Positions 1 through 7,284 of a stretch of 14,406 nt of DNA are shown here, in pieces. A program made the position numbers and the translations under genes. Positions within the stretch are counted from its first letter, which is position 1. The number at the start of each line of letters is the position of its first letter. The notes beneath the pieces were generated by a model. That model was not told the DNA's origin and did not search any database. It was given only the letters and a program-made list of their open reading frames with translations. This DNA is from CALAED01 sp937891035 (GTDB taxonomy: Bacteria; Actinomycetota; Actinomycetes; Streptosporangiales; Streptosporangiaceae), in the NCBI GenBank assembly GCA_035642125.1, contig DASQSZ010000138.1:1-14406 (forward strand). Reading direction: 5' to 3'.

Positions 1-567
1 TTCATCACGGGCGTGCTCACGATGCTGATCGCCGCCACCGCGCTGGCCCGGCTGCGCCGTCGCCCGCTGGCCGTCACCGGCTGGATCCTCCTGTTGTCGT
101 TCGGCGGGTGGGTCATCGGCGACTCGGTCTTTTCGATGGACTGCGCGCCGAGCATCGACACCACCTGTGCGCTGCGCGAGCGCGCCGGCGCGCTGTCGTT
201 CTCGCATCAGTTCCACGAGGTGACGAGCAGCATGGTGATCTTCTCCGGGATCGCCGCCATTCTCGTGCTGTCGATCGCCGCCCGCCGCTACGGCTGGTGG
301 CCCGCGCTGGCGCGGTGGGGGCGGCCGCTGGCGGTCACGGAGGCCGCGCTCGCCGTCGCCACGCTCGCCCTCATGCTGGCCGGTCGGTGGCTTGGGCTGG
401 TGCAGCGCGTCCAGATCAGCGTCTTGGCCCTGGCCCTGTTCGTCATCGCGTGGGCGCTGCTCACCGACGCGCGGCGGCCCAGATCTTCCGGCACCCGGCC
501 CGCACCCGTACCCGCCCCCGCGCGACCGCGCGCCGCCCTCCTCGGCGCCGACCGCGGCGTGGAGTGA
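1..567 (+). CDS. DUF998-like integral membrane protein (5' end missing)
   Basis: The frame is open from the first base of the window, so only the C-terminal 188 residues or so are present. They contain about four hydrophobic segments: one at the left edge, one starting TGWILLLSFGG, one starting MVIFSGIAAILVLS, and two closely spaced ones in the last third. An extracytoplasmic-type loop holds two cysteines (MDCAPS and TTCALRE) followed by SFSHQFHEVTSS. The Cys-rich loop followed by a His-containing helix start resembles DUF998 membrane proteins, whose function is unknown. The tail is a short Pro/Arg-rich, presumably cytoplasmic stretch. The stop is 3 bases before the GTG of the hydrolase gene, so the two are probably co-transcribed. 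The family assignment is from memory of the pattern and is moderate; membrane location is secure. Confidence 0.7.
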   Translation, partial: FITGVLTMLIAATALARLRRRPLAVTGWILLLSFGGWVIGDSVFSMDCAPSIDTTCALRERAGALSFSHQFHEVTSSMVIFSGIAAILVLSIAARRYGWWPALARWGRPLAVTEAALAVATLALMLAGRWLGLVQRVQISVLALALFVIAWALLTDARRPRSSGTRPAPVPAPARPRAALLGADRGVE

Positions 568-570
568 CCC

Positions 571-1443
571 GTGCCCGCACAGGTGACGCCGCCCGGCGAA
601 CTGATCTCGGTGGCGGGCGACCGGCTGCACCTGGTCGTCGACGGCCGCACCGACGCCCCGCCCGTCCTGCTGAGCAGCGGTCTCGGCGGCGCCTGGTTCG
701 ACTGGCTGCCCACGGTCGACCTGTTGCGCGGCCGGCACCGCGTCATCAACTTCGATCGCCCGGGGCTCGGCGCCAGCCCACCGCTGCGGTCCGCGCCAAC
801 CCTGCGGGCCGAGGCCGCGCGCCTGGCCGCGCTGGCCCGCTGGGCGGGCCGGCCGGTCATCGTGGCCGCGCACTCCTATGCCGCTTTTCACGCCGAAGCG
901 CTGGCCCGGACCTGCCCAGATCTCGTGGCCGGGCTGATCCTGGTCGACCCGAGCTGTGAAAGCGCGGCGCGGCCGCGGCCCCACTTGTCCCGGGTGGTCT
1001 GCCCCGTGCTACGCGCCGTGGGCCGGCTGGCCGGGGCCAGTGGTGCCGCCCGGTTGCTCGGGCCATGGTCTCGCACCCAGTTCATGCGGCGGATCAGCCA
1101 CCACGACCCGGTCCCGCCGGCCTTCGTCCGCGCGGTGTACGGGCGGGGGTCCGTCGTGGGCGCGGCGCTGGTGGAGAACGTGGCGTATCGCGAGATGGCC
1201 GGCGACCTGATCCGGTTGCGCCGGTCTCGCCCCTTCCCCGAGATCCCGCTGACCGTGCTGACGGCCGTCGGCGACATGCGTTCGCCGGACCACGGGCACC
1301 CCTGGGTCGAGTGCCACCGGCGGCTGGCCTGGATGAGCCCGTACGGCCGGCAGGTCACCATCGCCGGCGGCCGCCACCTGTTGCAGACCGACCGGCCGGA
1401 CGCCGTGGCCGAAGCGATCACCGAGATGGGGCCACGCCGATGA
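571..1443 (+). CDS. alpha/beta hydrolase
   Basis: This 290-residue protein has the alpha/beta-hydrolase layout: a strand and oxyanion region (LLSSGLGGAWFDW, about residues 33-45), the NFDRPGLGAS motif (60-69) typical of the family, a nucleophile elbow AAHSYAAF with Ser102, LILVDPS at the next strand, a cap region (about 130-215), and a C-terminal GGRHLLQTDRP with His269 as the likely catalytic base. The elbow is A-H-S-Y-A rather than G-x-S-x-G. No signal peptide is seen, so it is probably cytoplasmic; the substrate is unknown. GTG at 571 is chosen because it follows GTGGAG (559-564) at good spacing and sits 3 bases after the upstream stop. The stop codon overlaps the next start (ATGA), which indicates translational coupling to the lipoprotein gene. 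Confidence 0.88.
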   Translation: MPAQVTPPGELISVAGDRLHLVVDGRTDAPPVLLSSGLGGAWFDWLPTVDLLRGRHRVINFDRPGLGASPPLRSAPTLRAEAARLAALARWAGRPVIVAAHSYAAFHAEALARTCPDLVAGLILVDPSCESAARPRPHLSRVVCPVLRAVGRLAGASGAARLLGPWSRTQFMRRISHHDPVPPAFVRAVYGRGSVVGAALVENVAYREMAGDLIRLRRSRPFPEIPLTVLTAVGDMRSPDHGHPWVECHRRLAWMSPYGRQVTIAGGRHLLQTDRPDAVAEAITEMGPRR

Positions 1444-1859
1444 GCAACCGGTCATCGTTCGCGCTGCTCGCGACGCTCTTGCTCATCGGCATCGGACCGC
1501 TGGTCACGGGTTGCCGAGATCTCGAGCGCCAGGTCTCGGAGGGGGCGCTGCGCAACGCGACGGCGAACGGAGCGGCCGCCGAACTCGCCGGGCTCGGCTA
1601 CCGGCTGGAGGACCAGCTCGACTGCCGAATCCCGCCGGGCGGCACGCTCGCCGTCGTCCGGGTCCGGTGCGTCGGGCAGACGGACGACGGCCGGCCGGTG
1701 CGGGTCGACGCGGTCGCCTACGACGCCGACACCAGTCACCCGCGACAGGAATTCGTGATCGACGTGGCAGGCCAGGAGGTCATGCGAAAACACTGCCTCG
1801 GCGCCAGTTGCCGCAGCGCGGCGTCCCGCAAAATTTCGGCAAAGCCATCGCAGATATAG
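1440..1859 (+). CDS. small lipoprotein with C-terminal cysteine motif
   Basis: The 139-residue product begins with a short polar N-terminus, a hydrophobic stretch (ALLATLLLIGIGPL) and a lipobox V-T-G-C at residues 20-23, so it should be exported and lipid-anchored through that Cys. The mature part has a conserved-looking core: LDCRIP, VRVRCVGQTDDGRPV, then EFVIDVAGQEVMRKHCLGASCR. The Cys pairs suggest disulfides outside the membrane. I do not recognise a named family with certainty; the layout recalls small actinobacterial DUF4333-like lipoproteins. The ATG overlaps the hydrolase stop codon by ATGA, which fixes the start. The next gene encodes a protein with the same C-terminal pattern, so this looks like one of two paralogues. 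Function unknown. Confidence 0.8.
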   Translation: MSNRSSFALLATLLLIGIGPLVTGCRDLERQVSEGALRNATANGAAAELAGLGYRLEDQLDCRIPPGGTLAVVRVRCVGQTDDGRPVRVDAVAYDADTSHPRQEFVIDVAGQEVMRKHCLGASCRSAASRKISAKPSQI

Positions 1860-1860
1860 T
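1855..1860 (+). promoter_or_regulatory. candidate -10 element of the 1894 gene
   Basis: TATAGT overlaps the stop codon of the lipoprotein gene and lies 33 bases before the GTG at 1894, leaving room for a leader with the GGGGACG ribosome binding site at 1879-1885. No convincing -35 hexamer is visible 16-18 bases upstream, so this is a weak call. Confidence 0.3.
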
Positions 1861-1893
1861 CACTAAGCGTGGCGAAATGGGGACGCTACGCAC

Positions 1894-2292
1894 GTGAACA
1901 AGAAGATGCTCATCCGAGTCGGCATTCCCGCCGTCGCCGTCGCCGCGGTCCTCGCCGTCGGCCTCGGCTTCTTGTTGTTCGGCTCGCACAAGCAGCTCAG
2001 GTACCGTACGCAGGCCGCGCTGCTGCAGGCCGTCCCGGTCACGGCGGCCGATGAGCTGCGGGCCCGCGGCGTTAGGCTGACGGCACCACTGGCGTGCACG
2101 TCGATGCCCGAGGCGACCAAGGTGAAGTTGCGGGTCGCCTGCACCGGCATGGCCCAGGGACGCAAGGTCGTTCAGGTCGTGGCAACGGGCGAGACCAAGA
2201 CGCAGGATCACTACTTCACCATCCTCGTCGGCGGCCGGCCGGTCGTGCAGAACGCCGACTGCATGGGCGCCGACTGTCGCCGCGAGGACTGA
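1894..2292 (+). CDS. small membrane-anchored protein, paralogue of the upstream lipoprotein
   Basis: The 132-residue protein starts MNKKMLIR followed by one hydrophobic segment (about residues 9-30, ending FLLFG) without a lipobox or a clear signal-peptidase site, so it is probably an N-terminally anchored protein with an external domain. That domain has LACTSMP, LRVACTGMAQGRKVVQV, YFTILVGGRPVVQNADCMGADCR. The last part lines up with the upstream lipoprotein (VIDVAGQEVMRKHCLGASCR): V-x-G-x-x-V, then C-x-G-A-x-C-R. The GTG start at 1894 is supported by GGGGACG 8 bases before it and by the anchor beginning at once after it. It is 34 bases from the previous gene. Function unknown; the two may act as a pair in the envelope. 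Confidence 0.78.
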   Translation: MNKKMLIRVGIPAVAVAAVLAVGLGFLLFGSHKQLRYRTQAALLQAVPVTAADELRARGVRLTAPLACTSMPEATKVKLRVACTGMAQGRKVVQVVATGETKTQDHYFTILVGGRPVVQNADCMGADCRRED

Positions 2293-2305
2293 TCCGCCGG
2301 GGTCT

Positions 2306-2337
2306 ACGATGCGATAAAGGGGCGTTATCGTCATCGT
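2306..2337. promoter_or_regulatory. imperfect inverted repeat upstream of plsX (candidate operator)
   Basis: ACGATGCGATAA (2306-2317) is matched on the other strand by TTATCGTCATCGT (2325-2337), 12 matching positions with one inserted base; the inner 6-bp arms CGATAA/TTATCG are perfect around a 7-base spacer. It lies 37 bases before the plsX ATG, where an operator for a lipid-synthesis gene would sit. No regulator is identified. Confidence 0.4.
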
Positions 2338-2373
2338 CAGCGCCATGCCCGCACGGTCCCGAGGAGCCCCACC

Positions 2374-3402
2374 ATGCCCGACACTTCGCCCGGGCCGGTG
2401 GCCGTGGACACCATGGGAGGCGATCACGGGCCCGCGGCGATCGTCGCCGGCGCGATCGCGGCGGTGCGGACGAACGGCACCAGGCTCATCCTGGTGGGCG
2501 ATGGGCCGACGATCTACGACCTGCTGACCGAGCACGGCGCCGCCGGCGAGGTGCCGATCGCGCACGCGGGCGAGATCCTGTCCATGGAGGAGGGCGCGCT
2601 CGCCAGCCGGCGCAAGCCGCGCTCATCGATCGCCATCTGCTGCCGACTGATCCGCAGCGGCCAGGCGTCCGCCATGGTGTCGGCCGGCACCACGGCCGGC
2701 GTCGTGTCGACGGCCCGGCTGCGGCTGCGCGCCCAGCACGGGGTCATGCGCCCGGCCATCGCGGTCACGCTGCCCACCAGGCCGCGCCCCACGGTGCTCC
2801 TCGACGCCGGGGCCACGACGGACGCCAAGCCGGAAATGCTGGCCCAGTTCGCCGCGCTCGGTACCGCCTATGCCCAGGTGGCGCTCGGCGTGCCCGAGCC
2901 TCGGGTCGGGCTGCTCACGATCGGCGTCGAGCCCGGCAAGGGCAACAAGCTGACCCGCCGGGCCTATGAGCTGCTCACGGCTATTCCGGTCGACTTCGTG
3001 GGGAACATGGAGGGCGACGAACTGCTGACCGGCAGGGCCGATGTGATCGTCTCCGACGGCTTCACCGGCAACGTGGCGCTCAAGTCGGTGGAGGGCGCGG
3101 CGCGGCTCGCCGTCGCCGAGGTGCAGGCCGCGCTGACCGCGACCCGAGTCGCGAAGCTGGCCGCCCTGCCGCATCGCCGGCGGCTCCGGGAGCTGACCCA
3201 TCGGCTCGACTCGGCGACGTACGGCGGCGGGGTGCTGCTCGGGCTGAACGGCACCGTGGTCATCGCGCACGGCGGCTCGAACGCCAAGGCCATCACCTCG
3301 GCGTGCGCGCTGGCCCGCGATCTGTGCGCCGGCGACATCGTCGAACGCATCAAGGAACGCGTCCTGGCCACCCGGTTGCCCCGCTTCGGCCGCCGCGACT
3401 AG
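2374..3402 (+). CDS. plsX: phosphate acyltransferase PlsX
   Basis: PlsX makes acyl-phosphate from acyl-ACP and phosphate, the substrate of PlsY in the first step of phosphatidic acid synthesis; it is a soluble, membrane-associated enzyme. The 342-residue length is typical. Recognisable blocks in order: VDTMGGDHGP (11-20), the RRKPRSS stretch (79-85), SAGTTAG (103-109), LDAGATTDAKPEML (143-156), GVEPGKGNKL (184-193), FVGNMEGDEL (208-217), VSDGFTGNVALK (226-237), TYGGGVLLGLNG (282-293) and AHGGSN (298-303). Two places differ from the classical consensus: SAGNTGA reads SAGTTAG and D-x-GAN-x-D reads DAGATTD, both Asn to Thr. GAGGAG (2361-2366) lies 7 bases before the ATG and settles the start. 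It is not next to fabD/fabH or rpmF/rnc in this window; argS follows after 93 bases. Confidence 0.92.
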   Translation: MPDTSPGPVAVDTMGGDHGPAAIVAGAIAAVRTNGTRLILVGDGPTIYDLLTEHGAAGEVPIAHAGEILSMEEGALASRRKPRSSIAICCRLIRSGQASAMVSAGTTAGVVSTARLRLRAQHGVMRPAIAVTLPTRPRPTVLLDAGATTDAKPEMLAQFAALGTAYAQVALGVPEPRVGLLTIGVEPGKGNKLTRRAYELLTAIPVDFVGNMEGDELLTGRADVIVSDGFTGNVALKSVEGAARLAVAEVQAALTATRVAKLAALPHRRRLRELTHRLDSATYGGGVLLGLNGTVVIAHGGSNAKAITSACALARDLCAGDIVERIKERVLATRLPRFGRRD

Positions 3403-3483
3403 CCACGCGGAGCGGGCCGCCCGGGAGCGGACCACGTGGGGAGGTGGCGCGAATAAGTGGCGCGGGCCGCGGCGCGGCGCCGA

Positions 3484-3489
3484 TAGCCT
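3484..3489 (+). promoter_or_regulatory. -10 element of argS, leaderless type
   Basis: TAGCCT ends exactly 6 bases before the argS ATG, so transcription would start at or next to the A of the ATG. GAGG directly before the ATG is too close to serve as a ribosome binding site, which agrees with a leaderless message. No clear -35 is visible. The same spacing recurs at two other genes in this window. Confidence 0.5.
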
Positions 3490-3495
3490 TGAGGC

Positions 3496-5241
<1,746 letters not shown>

Positions 5242-5292
5242 CCTCCCCTACGTCCGATATCGGGCTGTCCGATATCGGAGGTAGGAAGGAGG
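5242..5292 (+). promoter_or_regulatory. hairpin pairing with the ribosome binding site of the 5305 gene
   Basis: Directly after the argS stop codon, CCTCCCCTAC (5242-5251) is complementary to GTAGG (5281-5285) plus GGAGG (5288-5292), with a two-base AA bulge, giving a 10-bp stem. GGAGG is the ribosome binding site of the gene starting at 5305, so the stem would hide it. The 29-base loop contains two copies of a palindrome. It could also end argS transcription. Confidence 0.5.
5252..5278. repeat. tandem 12-bp repeat of a perfect palindrome (candidate double operator)
   Basis: GTCCGATATCGG occurs at 5252-5263 and again at 5267-5278; each contains the perfect 10-bp palindrome CCGATATCGG (5254-5263 and 5269-5278), centres 15 bp apart. 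Two identical dyads in the only gap between argS and the 5305 gene look like a cooperative binding site for a dimeric regulator. No such regulator is adjacent. Confidence 0.6.
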
Positions 5293-5304
5293 GGCGGACG
5301 ACGC

Positions 5305-5691
5305 ATGAGCGATTGGGTCGACTGGCACCAAGATCGGCGGATCAAGCAGCTTCAGCACGAGGTGAACGCCGCGTACTCCTACGCCAGCACGCAGACCCGG
5401 ACGCTGCAGGCGAAGCCGGCCCGGGTCCAGGGCACCCTGGAGACCCGGTTGAACCGGCTGGCCGAGGCGTTCGACGCCTTCGTCGAGCTGTCCGATCTCC
5501 GGCTCGAACAACTGGCGGTCTACGCGCGGGAGGCGGTAACGCGGCACCACGCGCGCCGGCTGGTCGCGGCGCTGGACCGGCACCGGCCGCCGTCGCCACC
5601 GCTACCGAGCCCGGCGCCGCCCCTGACGGTGTACCGGGCATTCCTCCACCGGGCGGCGCCCCCGATGATGTCGTCGTACCCCGCTTCTTGA
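5305..5691 (+). CDS. N-terminal part of a frameshifted coiled-coil protein
   Basis: The 128-residue product begins MSDWVDWHQDRRIKQLQHEV and continues as a charged helical region (to about residue 90: TRTLQAK, VQGTLETRLNRLAEAFDAFVELSDLRLEQLAVYAREA), likely coiled coil, then RRLVAALDRHRPP and a proline-rich end. GGAGG at 5288-5292 supports the ATG at 5305. After about residue 94 the sequence becomes low-complexity (PPSPPLPSPAPP) and stops, while another frame takes over with coding character into the next feature. I read the two as one gene broken by a frameshift. From memory, similar actinomycete proteins run N-terminal helix, linker, PGYWL motif and membrane tail in a single chain. Function unknown; an upstream palindrome pair suggests regulation separate from argS. 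Confidence 0.65.
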   Translation: MSDWVDWHQDRRIKQLQHEVNAAYSYASTQTRTLQAKPARVQGTLETRLNRLAEAFDAFVELSDLRLEQLAVYAREAVTRHHARRLVAALDRHRPPSPPLPSPAPPLTVYRAFLHRAAPPMMSSYPAS

Positions 5692-5938
5692 GCTCGATGA
5701 CGCGCCCGGCTACTGGCTGACGCCCGCCACGGAGGTACTGGCCGCGCTCGCGCGCCCGAACGGTGCCGGTGCCGGGGCCGGGGGCGGCGCCGATGCTGCG
5801 CTAGCCGCGGCCATCGCACGCGATCCGGCGCGGACCGCGCTGTTCCTCACGCTCACGCTGACCCACGCCGGTCGGCCCGAGACCGCCGCCCGCTGGCTGG
5901 ACGAGGCCTTTCCCCCGCTGGGCGCGGTCACGACGCGC

Positions 5939-6934
5939 GTGCAGCGCACGCTATGGCTCGCCTGCGCGGACGGGGTCTACGGCGCGCCAGGGCGGGCGCT
6001 GCTGACGCACCGGTTGGCGGATTTCCTGGCCGAGCCCGCCAGCGAAGACGCGGCCGAACGCGGGCGGTGGGCCGAACTGGTCCGCGGAGTCGCGGCCGCC
6101 CCCGCCGGGGCGGCGGTGCCGTCAGAGCTGGCCGGCCACGCCGAGCTGACCGAGCCGCTGAGCGCGGCGACCCGGCTGAGCGCGCTGCGCGCCTCGATCG
6201 AGAGAGGGCTCAGCCCGGACGCGTCGGCCGCCGCGCCGCCCGAGGTCGCCGACCTGATCAGCAGCCTGATCGGGGAAGGCGCTCCGGAGGAGCTGCCGCT
6301 GCTCGACCGGGCCCGCGAGCTGCGTCAGGTCATCGAGACCGGTGCCGCAACGGCCTGGCCGAGCTGGCGGGACGAGGCCGGTCCGACCATGGAGCTGTTG
6401 CGTTCCGACGCCTTCGGGACTCGGCCGGGCGCACGCGAGGTCGCGCTGCGGGCCGGCGTCCGCTGGCTGACCGGGGTCGCCGATGACCTCGCCGCGCGCG
6501 CCGCCGTGGCGCCGCCGGGCGAGGTGACGGTACGCATCGGCGGCACGCCCGTACGGGTGCGGCGAAGCGGGCCCGCCTCGCTGGCCGACGCCGAGGAGAA
6601 CATCGAGCGGACACAGCGGCTGAGCGAGCGGCCGGAGCGGGCCGGTCTCGCGACCGCCGCCGCGGGCGTGGCCCTCATCGGCGTCGGCGCCGCGGCCTCG
6701 GTCGTGCTGATCGTGCTCGGCGTTCCCGCGATCATCGCCGGCGGGGCGGTCTGGTACGCGAAACGGCGCGAGCGGCTGGCCGCGGCCGGCTGGGTCGAAG
6801 AGGAAAAAGCCCGGATGCGGGCACGGGCCGAGCAGGCGGCGCGGGCGCTGGACGCTCACCACGCCGAACGAGCGCACGCCGCCGCGGCGGCGGCGGCGGA
6901 CCGTAACGCCATCAAGGCGGCCCTGCTCGCCTAA
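5939..6934 (+). CDS. C-terminal part of the frameshifted protein, with membrane segment
   Basis: The first ATG/GTG in this frame is GTG 5939 (331 residues), but the frame is open from 5669 and the unstarted part reads as real protein: LELDDAPGYWLTPATEVLAAL, a Gly/Ala linker, then RTALFLTLTLTHAGRPETAARWLDEAF running into VQRTLWLACADGVYG. So the listed start is probably artificial and the gene is continuous with the one beginning at 5305. From the GTG, a helical region reaches about residue 230, a hydrophobic stretch with a Gly/Pro kink (about 238-272, VALIGVGAAASVVLIVLGVPAIIAGGAVW) gives one or two membrane segments, and a charged Ala/Arg/Glu-rich helix (EEEKARMRARAEQAARALDA) forms the tail. 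No enzymatic motif is seen. No ribosome binding site is seen at 5939. Function unknown. Confidence 0.65.
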   Translation: MQRTLWLACADGVYGAPGRALLTHRLADFLAEPASEDAAERGRWAELVRGVAAAPAGAAVPSELAGHAELTEPLSAATRLSALRASIERGLSPDASAAAPPEVADLISSLIGEGAPEELPLLDRARELRQVIETGAATAWPSWRDEAGPTMELLRSDAFGTRPGAREVALRAGVRWLTGVADDLAARAAVAPPGEVTVRIGGTPVRVRRSGPASLADAEENIERTQRLSERPERAGLATAAAGVALIGVGAAASVVLIVLGVPAIIAGGAVWYAKRRERLAAAGWVEEEKARMRARAEQAARALDAHHAERAHAAAAAAADRNAIKAALLA

Positions 6935-6936
6935 GT

Positions 6937-6950
6937 GACCGGCGCCGGTC
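6937..6950. terminator. perfect 14-bp palindrome between convergent genes
   Basis: GACCGGCGCCGGTC begins 2 bases after the stop of the upstream plus-strand gene and lies 25 bases before the end of the minus-strand DUF2630 gene. As RNA it gives a short stem with a 4-base loop on either strand. There is no T run, common for actinomycete hairpins, so a bidirectional terminator is possible but the stem is small. Confidence 0.35.
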
Positions 6951-6974
6951 GCGGCCCGCTCGGCCGTCGCGTGG

Positions 6975-7220
6975 CTACTGGAGATAGCCTTCGACCTCGC
7001 CGGTTGGCCGTACCGTCGCACCGCCCGGGTCCTCCCCCGCCGCCCGGCGAGCCCGGCGTTGGCGCAGCAGGTCCCAGCACTGGTCGAGCGACTCCTCCAA
7101 AGCGCGCAGCCGCGTGTGCTCGGCTTCGGCCGCAAGCTCGCCCCGGCCCAGCCGCTCGCGCAGGTCGTGCTCTTCCGTCACGAGTTCCTTGATGTGGGAA
7201 AGGATCTCGGTGTCGTCCAT
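6975..7220 (-). CDS. DUF2630 family protein
   Basis: An 81-residue protein: MDDTEILSHIKELVTEEHDL, then LRALEESLDQCWDLLRQRRARR and the ending VRPTGEVEGYLQ. The central LDQCWDLLRQRRA and the terminal V-x-x-Y-LQ are hallmarks of DUF2630, a small, mostly helical actinobacterial family of unknown function. The frame is open back to 7262 (adding MGDQVVPPPNWGST), but the family normally begins with the MDD-like peptide, so ATG 7220 is preferred; a G-rich stretch lies a few bases upstream. No signal or membrane segment, so cytoplasmic. It lies 64 bases downstream of the H1-like gene on the same strand and faces the frameshifted gene. Confidence 0.88.
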   Translation of the reverse strand: MDDTEILSHIKELVTEEHDLRERLGRGELAAEAEHTRLRALEESLDQCWDLLRQRRARRAAGEDPGGATVRPTGEVEGYLQ

Positions 7221-7284
7221 GGTGGACCCCCAATTCGGCGGCGGCACGACCTGGTCCCCCATGACATGTGCGACCGGTCATGGG

